Source: Teratosphaeria epicoccoides (Eukaryota; Ascomycota; Dothideomycetes; Mycosphaerellales; Teratosphaeriaceae). Taken from it: 64,000 nucleotides of DNA. Below the pieces are notes generated by a model. The model did no database searches and was not told the origin of the DNA. It worked only from the letters and a program-made list of their open reading frames with translations. The translations under genes were made by a program, and so were the position numbers. The DNA is taken from NCBI GenBank assembly GCA_021401465.1, contig JADDMT010000048.1, positions 168,359 to 232,358 of the forward strand. Direction: 5' to 3'. The first letter of the stretch is position 1, and the number at the start of each line of letters is the position of its first letter. This document shows, piece after piece, positions 42,358 to 51,856 of the stretch.

Positions 42358-42915
42358 ATGCCGGAGAATCTTTGGCCAAAATACGCGAACAAGCTGGCTG
42401 GTGGTTGGAAATGCATTTCGTTCGAAGTCTTCGACGGCACCGGACCGGACAAGAAGCTTGTGGGTCGACCTCACGGCGAGAATCCCCTGGGAAGAGTGCT
42501 TCTGTCGCCCAAGGGCTACCTATCGGCGCAGATGGCGGTTCCGGAGAAGATTAACGCGCCATTGCCCAGCGGCAAGACCTGGCAGGAAGCTCCCGATACC
42601 GAAGTGGCCAAAGTCGCTCGCGGACTGTCGTCTTATGCTGGATATCTGGAGCTGTACGAGGATGACGAAGGCTTGTATTGGGAGACGAAAGTAGAGGTTG
42701 CAACACAGCCTGCGAGCATGGGCAGTAAGCAGGTCAGACGTCTGGAATATTTCGAGGAGAGCGGGAAGTCGTATATGATCTTGCAGCCGGTGAATGATAT
42801 GGTGATGCAGGTGAGCTTATTAGATTATCTTCTTACGTGTTTCGTGTGTGCTGAACGTGGCTTACAGGATGCTCCACGGACTCGTGGCGTATTGAAGTGG
42901 GAAAAGTTCGAGTAG
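42358..42915 (+). CDS. Lipocalin-like domain protein
   Basis: Starts MPENLWPKYANKLAGGWKCI, followed by SFEVFDGTGPDKKLVGRPHG, NPLGRVLLSPKGYLSAQMAV, then ARGLSSYAGYLELYEDDEGL and QVRRLEYFEESGKSYMILQP. The opening L-GxWKL-type strand, the PxGxLxYsxxGYmsA-like strand and the YAGxY segment identify the lipocalin-like 5 family, often found beside fungal secondary-metabolism or transporter genes as a small-molecule-binding or isomerase-like protein. A probable 57-bp intron at 42811-42867 (GTGAGC..TTACAG) has no in-frame stop; splicing gives 166 residues ending DAPRTRGVLKWEKFE, and retention gives 185. The inserted peptide (LLDYLLTCFVCAERG) would interrupt the C-terminal strand, so the spliced form is favoured. 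It is divergent from the MFS relic, which may be what is left of a former pair. Confidence 0.8.
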   Translation: MPENLWPKYANKLAGGWKCISFEVFDGTGPDKKLVGRPHGENPLGRVLLSPKGYLSAQMAVPEKINAPLPSGKTWQEAPDTEVAKVARGLSSYAGYLELYEDDEGLYWETKVEVATQPASMGSKQVRRLEYFEESGKSYMILQPVNDMVMQVSLLDYLLTCFVCAERGLQDAPRTRGVLKWEKFE

Positions 42916-44127
42916 AGCAGCAAACTCATCTGACGCACACGAGGGAGACCCAAGACATCGCTTCAAGTCCAGACCTGTTCACTGCTCCTTGACGCGGAGA
43001 TCGGTGATATCGCGTCATGTCTCACTACGCTCAGTCTCTCATGCGCAGTCAGACGACTTTATAAATCTCGCGTCGATGCCGGTCTGCATGATATAGCCGA
43101 CAATCAACCAAGCTTGACGTGCATTGCTTGTTGCATCCGAAACCAGACCGACAACAGTTTCCGTGCTTTTCTTGGCGATGTGACCAGATTGATGCCAGAT
43201 TGTTGCCACTCGGCACCGGTGTCGTCCTGTCCAGTCCGGCCGACTCTTCGACAAACACCAACGGAAGCAGATGGACAAAGGCCGCCTTACGGTAGCACTA
43301 TGCGGGTCTATCTATCATGTATTGGCACCATCGTTCATGTCTCGGCTGGTTTCAACCCTGGAGAAGACGCCGTGGGTGATTGCGGGGTCTACATCACACA
43401 CAGTTCCTGCCGTTTACACCTGTCAGCGACCTATCGACCAAATCGTAGCATGGCTAGAGATTACGGCCAGGTCAAAGATCCGGCTTCTCCACTCCGATCG
43501 TGGACCATTTGCATAGACCTTTCCTGGTCGTGCCGCCCGAGATTTGCGATATAGACCCTGCGTGGTCGGATTGCTTGCTTGGACTCGAAGGGCTCTGTGA
43601 TTCATCGCAAGCTTTGCAGCCCGTGAGTACGTCGGCTGGTGTCGTTGGATCGTGCGGCTATTACGGGCAGCGTAACGAGCACGGCAACGATGAGCATGAC
43701 GCCGACGAGCAGCGCAGCAACTGCGGGCTCGTCATCAGCTTCTAGAGTCAGATCAGCGTCGTCTGTTGTGTTTGCTGCGCTCATACTCTCTGTGCTCGCT
43801 CCTGGCCAAGCAACACGGATTCAATCAGATGATCAGTATTGGTTCAGCGGAAGACTGGAGAATAATGCAAGAGTAATGCAGGATGACCGGAGGCAAGATA
43901 CATCGTAGTATAATTTGTCTTAGCCACATCCGCGATATAGCAGATTTGTGCAACATTGCAGACAAACTGGTCCTACTTAGAGCCTCGATCTATCTGTGAC
44001 GAAACAAAGTCCGCCAACAGAAACGTCGGCCACGGGTTCTCTCCCACCACTATCCGCGTGTCTCTGCAATACCGACGCATAGATGCGCTGGCAAGTACAT
44101 GGGCAAATCGAGCTGTTCTGTCTCGAT
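42916..44127. other. Intergenic region, 1.2 kb, one small membrane-type frame
   Basis: The minus-strand frame 43784-43602 encodes 60 residues with an acidic N-terminus (MSAANTTDDADLTLEADDEP) and one long hydrophobic stretch (AVAALLVGVMLIVAVLVTLP), which could be a single-span micro-protein or an exon. I give it about a one in five chance of being real. Other frames look like chance. Confidence 0.35.
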
Positions 44128-46578
44128 CTAGCCCCACTGAAATAAAACCTGCTTGCCTTTCTTTCCCTTGCCCTTTTCTATCACTTCCGGCTCAGCCACT
44201 GGAGTCGCGGCTCCAGTACCATTTGCACTGTTCCCATACCAAGCATTGACTGGAGTACCGCTGTTACTTCTAATAACACCAGCACCAGTGTACCCCGGGC
44301 TGAAGACAGTGCTCGTAGGCTTCTTCGCCACAGGCAAAGCAGGAAAGGCATTGCCGCTCACTCCACCCTTTGCTCTGCCCATCGATAGGTTTGCGGATGA
44401 TTGCGTTCGCGAAGGAGCTGCAGATGAGGAAGTCGAGGCGGTTGCGGAAGCCGCCGCTGGCCGCAAAGCAAGCCAGCCGGATGGCTGTCCCTTTGAGCCG
44501 TTGGCGGATGCGGATGGGAGTGCTGGGAAGCCCGTCGCTGCACGATTCGATTGGGCTTGCGAGCTTGCTGCGGCGCCCCAAGTCCTAGGTGTGGCGTTTA
44601 CCGATTTTCCGCTTTGAGCCGTCGAGCTCTTAAGCTTCAGCACTCGGTTCGTGCCCACGCCTTTACCGAGCACACCAGCTGCGGTACTCGGGGCAACACC
44701 AACTGGTCCAGGTAGTGACGGATAATCCTCGTTGATGGCCTTCCAGTCTGCCCAAGCTTTGAGGAGGCCGTCGCGTTTCGCAGGTAACTCGAATATCTCC
44801 GCCAGCTCCTTGATCAGCTTGCCGAGTTCTTGGGACGATGTATCGAAGAGCGCAAAGAACGCATCAATGAGATCGCCAGCTGTGATTGAGTTCTTGTTGT
44901 AAGCTGATATTCGTTCTCTGAACTCATCAAGCTTGACTTTGTCATTGCGCAAAAGATTTGCGGCACGCTCTGTGACTGTCGCATGGCGGAGCGCACGGGC
45001 TTGCTCGTGAGGTGATTGTGCTGCGGCAGCTCTCGGCGACCCAGGCATGCTGCTCGATGCTGACGCTCTGTTACTGCCCAGCGACGGGGAATCGGGCTGA
45101 GGTCGTTGCTGTTGCGGAGAGCTATGCTGAGGTCGACGCGCAGTCTGTGTTGGCGGCTCTGGTTGCGTGAGCCCACCATCGAACGTACGATTCGAGACAT
45201 TTTGTGCACCATGAATCTCGCGCGCACGCTGATGCGCGACTTCAGCTCGGCTCATATGCGATGCAGAGGTAGGTGTCGGGCCGTCTGCATTGGGATCACG
45301 TCCTCTGCCAGCTCGTCGTCCGCCGCGACCTCCCCGTCCTGAACGTTCCTCGTGGTATTGCGGACGATAGTCGAAGCTCGAAAGATCCACACGGCGATCA
45401 ATGCGGCCCTTTGTCATTCCATTTGGATGCTGCTCAATCTGATGCGCTTTGAGGTCCATCTCGGAGTCGAAAACCACAAATTTCTTCTCTAAACATTCCT
45501 GGTCCATGCATGGATAGTGATCCCTGTTGAAATGTTGCTCCAATGCTGCATAGTCAACAAAATACGCAGGATTATTACCACCAGTCCGTCTGTCGCACAA
45601 ATGACAGCGCTCATGTCGATCTCTGCAATGCGCATACAGCTCATCATCGCCATAGAATCTCTGTCTGCAAAAGCCGCATTCCGGATGACCCTTGAAGCCA
45701 CTCTGATTCTCAGCGCCAGGAGTATCATCACCATATTTCTCATGCTTGCGCAATTCATCTTTCGTGAACAGCTCATGCTCGTGGGTGAAAACTTTCTTGT
45801 TCCTTGTACACAGATCACACATGACCTTGTGATGCGCGCTCCTCACATGTCTGTGCAAGTCCGGCCATCCCATGCAAGCCGCATCGCAATGCACATCGGG
45901 GCAGTTGTACCGTAGGAGTAGCACGGTATCCTCGAAGATCTCCGGCTTTTCATATGCAATGCCCAGATTCGCATCCGCCCGGAAGAAGTCAGCGTCGGTG
46001 TACTCCTCATATCGCTTCTCTCCTTCGTCCGTGAATATCACCGTCGCTGCCTCAGTTCTGCAATGTGCGCAAGCTTTCGTCTTGTACAAAGCTCGCAAGC
46101 GCAAAGCACAAATGTGGCAGGTTCGATGGTTGCAGGGTGCCACGCTCTGGTGGTCTATGGGCGAAGCACAGATGAAGCAGACTTCTGCATCGTCTTCGCC
46201 CACGTGTCTCTGCTTCTGCTCGCCTGAACAGCTGTTCTCGGCGTCCTTGGTCAGGCGATCATTCCCGGGGACGCCCACACCGCCGGGCTGAGGATGTGGT
46301 GACTTGTTCGATGGATCTGACTCTCCTACTGTTCCCGTTGCTTGAGAGTTGCTTTGCGCCCCGTCTCTGTTCCCGCGACCCCCTCTGCCTCGTCCTCTGC
46401 CTCTTCCGTGCCCGCGATCTCCTCGGATCCTGCCGCTGTCTCCTTGCCCTGGACCGCCCGCACCGTCACTATTCGCAGCTACACCGCCTCGTGATCCTCC
46501 TCGTTCTCTGCCGCCCCGCGCGCTACCTCCCCTGCCTCTTGCGCCATCTGAGCTCGGATGTGCTCTTGTTTCCGCCAT
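44128..46578 (-). CDS. HEL2: HEL2/ZNF598-type RING E3 ubiquitin ligase
   Basis: A single exon of 816 residues from MAETRAHPSSDGARGRGGSA; the frame opens further upstream at 46692, but this ATG starts the usual N-terminus. An RG/RGG-rich region is followed by the RING: CFICASPIDHQSVAPCNHRT then CHICALRLR and CAHCRTEAATVIFT. Next are C2H2-type fingers: CPDVHCDAACMGWPDLHRHV, CGFCRQRFYGDDELYAHCRD, then CHLCDRRTG and a last one with CMDQECLEKKFVVFDSEMDL ending in HQIEQH. The remainder is disordered, with a conserved segment around LDEFRERISAYNKNSITAGD. Hel2 binds collided ribosomes and ubiquitinates 40S proteins (uS10, uS3) to start ribosome-associated quality control. The C-terminus ends in the family-like KGKKGKQVLFQWG. 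Confidence 0.93.
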   Translation of the reverse strand: MAETRAHPSSDGARGRGGSARGGRERGGSRGGVAANSDGAGGPGQGDSGRIRGDRGHGRGRGRGRGGRGNRDGAQSNSQATGTVGESDPSNKSPHPQPGGVGVPGNDRLTKDAENSCSGEQKQRHVGEDDAEVCFICASPIDHQSVAPCNHRTCHICALRLRALYKTKACAHCRTEAATVIFTDEGEKRYEEYTDADFFRADANLGIAYEKPEIFEDTVLLLRYNCPDVHCDAACMGWPDLHRHVRSAHHKVMCDLCTRNKKVFTHEHELFTKDELRKHEKYGDDTPGAENQSGFKGHPECGFCRQRFYGDDELYAHCRDRHERCHLCDRRTGGNNPAYFVDYAALEQHFNRDHYPCMDQECLEKKFVVFDSEMDLKAHQIEQHPNGMTKGRIDRRVDLSSFDYRPQYHEERSGRGGRGGRRAGRGRDPNADGPTPTSASHMSRAEVAHQRAREIHGAQNVSNRTFDGGLTQPEPPTQTARRPQHSSPQQQRPQPDSPSLGSNRASASSSMPGSPRAAAAQSPHEQARALRHATVTERAANLLRNDKVKLDEFRERISAYNKNSITAGDLIDAFFALFDTSSQELGKLIKELAEIFELPAKRDGLLKAWADWKAINEDYPSLPGPVGVAPSTAAGVLGKGVGTNRVLKLKSSTAQSGKSVNATPRTWGAAASSQAQSNRAATGFPALPSASANGSKGQPSGWLALRPAAASATASTSSSAAPSRTQSSANLSMGRAKGGVSGNAFPALPVAKKPTSTVFSPGYTGAGVIRSNSGTPVNAWYGNSANGTGAATPVAEPEVIEKGKGKKGKQVLFQWG

Positions 46579-47250
46579 AGCTGAGCTACTGTTTCTCGCC
46601 CTGTACTTTTGGACGGACGCTTCGATTCTCACAGTGTCTGAGGCATCTGTGACACACCACAGAAGAACCCGATTGCGAGGAACAAGCCGCACGTTCTTTG
46701 TGTCTGCAATAGTCAGCGAGCAACATCAGTTATTTCAGCACTACCTTGCGTGATTTTAAAACTGTTAGCTGCGATGACGCCAGCGGGGTTTAGGATGCAT
46801 GCCTGAGGCATAACGACATATTTTCGTGCCTTCCATATCCGACAAAGCTTGTCAGACGCGTGGCATGTGCAGGCTGGATGTCTAGCGCTTGGCTCAAAGT
46901 ACGCTTCCTGATGGGTCTGTGGAGGATGCGATGATCTGAGCGTTGCGAAATTCCGCTACGTGCGAGACCTTGATGGCTCTTACTACGCCGCCACTAAATA
47001 GAGCATTCAAATTCACAAGCTCAATCTCTATATCCGTGACCAAGTATCGATCGCAACATATGTGCTTGCTAATCAAGATGATCACTGCGCAAAAGCTGCT
47101 TACCTCATATGACAAGAGCGAGTGCTCCTGCAACCCAATCGGGTATCAAGCCGAGCTCATCATGACTACCATGCGAGCTGGACGTCAGGGCTTGGTGTAG
47201 ACATCGTCTTACCATCATTAGTCCCACGCAGCCATTATCCGCATGGATCA
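46579..47250. other. Intergenic region
   Basis: Promoter of HEL2 on the left, 3' end of the LYAR-type gene on the right. No coding frame with support. Confidence 0.45.
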
Positions 47251-48763
47251 TCACGCAACAAACAGCACAATCTCGCCCCTATCGTTCTTCTTCAGACGCA
47301 ACGACTTCCAGAGCTCCTTGTCCTTCTCCTCTTCATCATCTCCCCTCGCACTCAGCTCCCGATGATACCGTTTCAGCGCCTTATTCACGGAACATCCTCT
47401 CTCACTCTCTGGCCCTTTGACGAACGACAAAAACAGATCCGCAGGAGACTTGTACGTCGTGAGCTGGTTTGTCGCGTTGGGTTGCACAGATCCCGCTCTC
47501 GCCGGATGTTCGATCACCTTGCGACCAGTGGGGCGCCGACGGTCCTCCGGAGACGAAGAAGGACTTTGACGGTGCTTGTGGTGCTTCTTTAAACTATGGC
47601 TGTCGCGATCTTTGCTTCGCGACCTAGTGCTCTCCTTGCTTGACGTGGCTTTGGTGGTCGATGTGCTGTAAGACGTGTGACTTGATTTTCGGCGATCCTG
47701 CTTTGCATCTCGACTCCTTTCATGCTTGCTACGCTTGATTGGACTGATTGGCGTTGGCCCCGCATCGATACGGTCTTCGTAGAACTCGGGGTCGGTCACC
47801 AATCTGCTTAATCCGCCAGTAAGACCGGTGTGCAGCATTCTTCCTCCTGAGCTATGCACGTGCGTCGTCATATCATCATCACGGGAGGAGGGACGCTTCG
47901 CAGTCGATAGATCGAGTTCGTCCGCTCGCTTGCGCTTCTTCTCTAACTTCTTCTCTTTCCTACCCGACTTGGGTCCTGGCGTGACGCATGGAGGTTGCGT
48001 TTGTTGCGAATTGGTCAAGTTCGGCCAGGAATCGTAGCGGTCGAATGTTGGCTGCACAGGTGCAGTGCCATAGGAATATCCCTGCTGCAGATATTGCGTC
48101 CCTTCTCGATTCGAATACTGAGAGTACTGTGAATGACCATTGGCATGATATCTGGGGCTCTTGACCATCTTTGCTCCGTTGGAGTCTCCCAACTCTTTTC
48201 TCTCACTACCAGGTACAGCGTCCTGTACCAAAAAGTCAAAGACGTTTACATTCGGCGGTAATGCTCCATTTGCTGGAGGTGGTGTCGGCGCTCTTGGCGG
48301 CACTTCGATTATAGCAACAGCATTCATGTCATCTCCATCTGGTGCATCCTCCACATAGGCATGCTTGTGCGAAACCATGGCTTGCGAGTTGTTGTCCGGG
48401 AAACCGCCCGGCATGCTGGACTTCCTCTTCGCGACTTTATTTGCTTTCTTGCTGTCTTTCTCTCGATACAGATGACGCTGATACTTCTGCGCTTCGGATA
48501 TGCAAGACGTGTGGGCTCGATACTCGGTGCCGTTGAAATGGATCATGCAGTCTAAGCAACTGAAGCTACAGCCGTGACATTGATTGCGATGCGGATCGAG
48601 TTTCTGACGGATTGTCAGCAGGTGCATCATCCCCATTCTTGTCTCAATGATGTACCTTCTTCGTGAGTACGTCGCCGCACCCTCTACCACGAAGAGCTGG
48701 TCAGCAAATCTTCTCCAATCGCACATCCTGGGATATACCATACTCGCACTGAAAACTGACCAT
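47251..48763 (-). CDS. LYAR-type C2HC zinc-finger nucleolar protein
   Basis: Three exons, 48763-48744, 48683-48656 and 48603-47251, give 466 residues. The tiny first exons encode MVSFQCE and GCGDVLTKK, joined across 60-bp (GTATGG..GGTAG) and 52-bp (GTACAT..GTCAG, branch GCTGAC) introns to KLDPHRNQCHGCSFSCLDCM. This yields the full LYAR zinc finger C..CG..H..C..C..C, followed by HFNGTEYRAHTSCISEAQKY. The long unspliced frame start at 48795 is not the real one. The centre is disordered and basic (KKLEKKRKRADELDLSTAKR), with SR/KH-rich stretches. The C-terminus (KSPADLFLSFVKGPESERGC, then LWKSLRLKKNDRGEIVLFV) is typical of fungal members. LYAR proteins are nucleolar and act in rRNA synthesis and pre-rRNA processing, a function shared with RRS1 and close to HEL2. 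Confidence 0.92.
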
Positions 48764-49988
48764 GCTGGCCTCTTTCTGAATCGCGCAACGAGCAAAGCTT
48801 ATATACGCGCTCAGGCGACTCGGATGGCAGCAATTTCCGTCACGCGCAGTAGGTCTAGCGGCTTGTACATAGATGTGTGTAGTGTGCACAGCCTGAATGT
48901 TCGTTTGTCTCAGACATTGAATTCACTGCCGAATCAGAAGACGCGAACTATGCGGACGGCGGTCCAAATGCGCCAATTCCACATGAGGGGTGTTCTTGGC
49001 CACATCAAGAATCGACCTTCTAACACCTATATAGGCCTATATACCTATCAACAATAATCTATCAGCACTAATATCGTTGTTGTTTTCACCATGCCACCTC
49101 AGGTAATCGACTAGCTGCACTAGCACGAGTATGTGTAGCAAGCTATAGCTATTAGCATCTACTATGTTAATATCTAGGAGACTATCATATAGGAAGAACA
49201 GACGATTATTAGTCGCAGTTGCCTCGCAAGGTGGCTTAATGATTAGGGCTTCCGCAAATATGTACCTTGTATTAGAGGCGAAGTCGTAGTAAAGGTTAAC
49301 TGCCTTATAGAGTATTAACACTAGTGCTAGTAGTCTACTAACAAGGAGATACTAGATGTATTGTCTGCAAATGGATACGACATAAGCCGCAGAATGTTAT
49401 AGTAGCGACGTATTACCCTTAGCTATAAGAAGAAGCTTAATTAAGAGGAAGGGGAAAGGGAAGAGTAGTAACTTATACTACTATTATATAGTAAGTATAA
49501 CAAAGGTAATGCTCTGCATTATAGCAGGGAGAACCTATATGTGTACTTTTGACATGCGTACAGGACAGTTAGATAGTAAGGACACTTATAGTCTAATCAT
49601 AGTATACTTACTACTTAATCATAATAGTGATTACCTTTTCTAAGCCGCATAGAGCCTTAACCCCTAGGGCTTTTAAGAGCGTAGTTGTCCTTTAAGGGTA
49701 AAGCGTAGTGTCCTTTAAGCTCCTAGACTAAACTAGGGCTAGTTAATTAACGCCTATTACAAGATAGAGATGTTTAGAATTAGCATTTACGCTACTATTA
49801 ATGTGTGTGTAAAGGGCGCACCCTTAGGGTATAGCACAGGCTACGCCTGTGTAGTCCCGCCTGCCTTAGTGTACTACAGTGTCCTTGTGCTTTTCGCTAG
49901 ACTCTAGATAGACTCTTTCTTCCTCTATTAAACTTGTTAAATACTACGACAAACTCCTATATATACGTAGCTTGCCTGTAACATTAAG
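48764..49988. other. Edge of the repeat block, TA-rich, no gene
   Basis: The first 200 bases are the LYAR promoter. From about 49,020 the sequence changes sharply: TA, CTA and TAG become abundant and open frames vanish. It probably holds the LTR and leader of element C, whose gag follows. A perfect inverted repeat CACAGGC-TAC-GCCTGTG is at 49835-49851. I could not find a second copy of this stretch inside the window, so its LTR borders are unknown. Confidence 0.45.
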
Positions 49989-50672
49989 TTCAACCATTTC
50001 ATCATAGACGGCAAGGATACTAACGCCCTTATGTAGGGCGCTATAGTAGAGAAGCTAGAGAGAAAGGCCCCTTAGCAACTAACTTACGCTGAACTTGTTA
50101 CAGCCCTTAAGCAGGTATACGTAAGGCAAGAGAAGATAGAGGGCGCCCTATTACAAGCGTACTCTAAGTTAAAAGATGCGGAATGACATGCCTTAGCAAC
50201 GTAGAACGAAGCACAGAGCGAGCTAGTAAGGGCTTTACTTTAGTCCCTGTAGGTGTCCTCCGACTCTAGCTCCGCGCGAGAAATGGCGGGACCTAGGGAA
50301 TAGAAGCCTCCTTCCTAGGATAGAGAGGCAGACACTTTCTAAGACTACCTCCTTAGGCTCTAGAGCTCTTATAAGGTTCGCTCTGCAGCTAAACCTACTC
50401 TCTCTATAGACTACTATTAGGACGCTATCTACAATATACTCCTGAAGCGCTAGAGGGCCCGCATGCGACACTTCTAGGAGAAAGCCCTAAAAGGAAAGGC
50501 GCCTAAGGCCTTCTTCGCGTAACTCGACAAAGTATTTGCGGATAGTAACAAGAAAGCAAAGGCCTTAGAAGAGCTAACGAGCCTACGCTACACTATAGGC
50601 TAACTATAGCACAAACACTAGCTAGAATTCGACAGACTCCTCTTATGCATAGGGGGGGACGTGTAGGCTAAC
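49989..50672 (+). pseudogene. Gag fragment of retroelement C, RIP-damaged
   Basis: One plus-strand frame runs from about 49989 to 50672 without indels but with many TAG/TAA codons. Reading through them shows Gag-like text: YAELVTALKQVYVRQEKIEG, LLQAYSKLKDAE, then KVRSAAKPTLSIDYY, EKALKGKAPKAFFA, LDKVFADSNKKAKALEELTS and LEFDRLLLCIGGDV. Coiled-coil N-terminus and the LR..(H)..L.FDRLL segment fit a Ty3/Gypsy Gag. It stops abruptly at the outer edge of the LTR of element B, which inserted here; the rest should lie beyond the right end of the window. Confidence 0.6.
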
Positions 50673-51143
50673 TGTTATAAGGGTAGGTACTAATAGCAGG
50701 AAGGTAACTAGGTATTAGACTCGCAGAGCTATAAAGAATATTAACAATAGCAGTTAACCTTGTAACTAACTATCCCCTAGGGAAAGGGAATTAAATTAAG
50801 CACGAAGCTCCTAACTGCCTGTCCTGAAGCCATCCCTATATACTAGAGAGACAGAGCAGCTCTGTTAGATCTGTTAACAGACCTAATAGATCCATGTCTG
50901 TAGATCTATAGACTAACCCTATAGATCTAAGGGTCTATCATCCCATAATAGATCCCTTCTTCCTTGTAGGCCTATAGATCTGTAGACAAACCCTATAGAT
51001 CTAGGGATCTATCCTTACGTGACAGATCCTTTCTCCTATGACTATGCCTATAACTTATAGTACTCCTATGACTATACCTATGACTCATAGCACTTAGGAC
51101 CCTTATGATCCTGAAACCCATAGTACTCCTGACACTCATGATA
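50673..51143 (-). repeat. Element B, 3' LTR (left copy)
   Basis: It starts TGTTATAAGGG at the break in the gag of element C and ends ...CTCATGATA, which would be ...TGACA before a CA-to-TA change, mirroring the TGTCA start of the other copy. A pyrimidine run on the plus strand (a polypurine tract on the coding strand) follows at once. The end is thus inferred from termini and tract, because the second copy is cut by the window. Confidence 0.65.
50898..51095. repeat. Two sets of short tandem repeats inside the LTR of B
   Basis: A unit of about 70 bp with TATAGATCT and GGATCTATC motifs occurs twice (about 50898-50963 and 50970-51035). Then a roughly 30-bp unit TCCTATGACTATRCCTATRA occurs twice (about 51033-51092). 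In coding orientation these lie in the first part of the LTR (U3), where repeated promoter elements are often found. Confidence 0.5.
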
Positions 51144-51157
51144 CTATCCCCCTCTTA
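51144..51157 (-). other. Polypurine tract of element B
   Basis: CTATCCCCCTCTTA on the plus strand is a purine run on the coding strand, directly next to the inferred inner edge of the 3' LTR, where plus-strand DNA synthesis is primed. Confidence 0.55.
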
Positions 51158-51223
51158 GCCTAGCTCGTCCCTAAGCTACCTTATTAGTATAGGGTTTCTC
51201 TTGTTATTTCCTTTTATGCCGTG

Positions 51224-51856
51224 ATGTCTTCTCTTTCTACATTACTACCTTGTGTTATTCTAGACACTAACGCCCCCTTAACGCAGAAACGCAAACGCCG
51301 CGTAAATCGAATCTATCGTTAGGGCTAGGATAGCATGAAGTCCTATACTTAGTGTTAAGGGTTAAAGCTCATTTGTCAGGTACACATTTCCTTGGGGAAA
51401 TGTTCGTAATGTTACTTTAGCAACTGTCGGAGTTGCGACGCGAAGGTAACAGAGGTTAAATAGAAGAAGTTAGGCGATCGGCGGAAAAGACTAATTACTA
51501 ATCTCGATCGTGCAAAGGCAGTCTTAGCCGAGGCTTCGTAGAAGATGATAGAGGCGCATGCAAAGGAGATGCGTCTTTAAAAACAGTTAGACGTAGTTGA
51601 CTAGGAGGTCGAGGATGGTCGCGCTCTCGAGGAGTGTGAGATCAGGGAGGATGAGGCTAAGGAATAGGCTCTCTCGCAGGCTGGGTTTCTTCTTGACCTA
51701 GATCCTTCCGCGGGTCTCGCTCTTAGTCCTACGACATAGAGTGTAATAGAGGGTTTCGCTAACGCCTCTTATTAGGGTTTCCTGGATAGCGTGATAGCTG
51801 AGCCGATCGACAGCGTCCTGTAGGAGTCTAGTCGTGGCTTAGGATCTTCTTCCTAG
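51224..51856 (+). pseudogene. Antisense accessory gene of element B, RIP-damaged
   Basis: One plus-strand frame of 211 codons, opposite to pol. It begins MSSLSTLLPCVILDTNAPLT, has a basic QKRKRRVNR, then cysteines C-x2-C-x4-C-x2-C (KCS*CYFSNCRSCDAKVTE), then a charged, helical segment (NLDRAKAVLAEAS, KMIEAHAKEMRL, EVEDGRALEECEIREDEAKE) and an S/G-rich end. The breaks are almost all TAG or TAA, as CAG/CAA or TGG would become under RIP. The layout of cysteine cluster plus coiled coil resembles small proteins that accompany some fungal retroelements. It ends tail to tail with pol, whose stop region (51839) overlaps its last codons by about 18 bases; the TAA there may itself be a RIP product. Confidence 0.55.
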
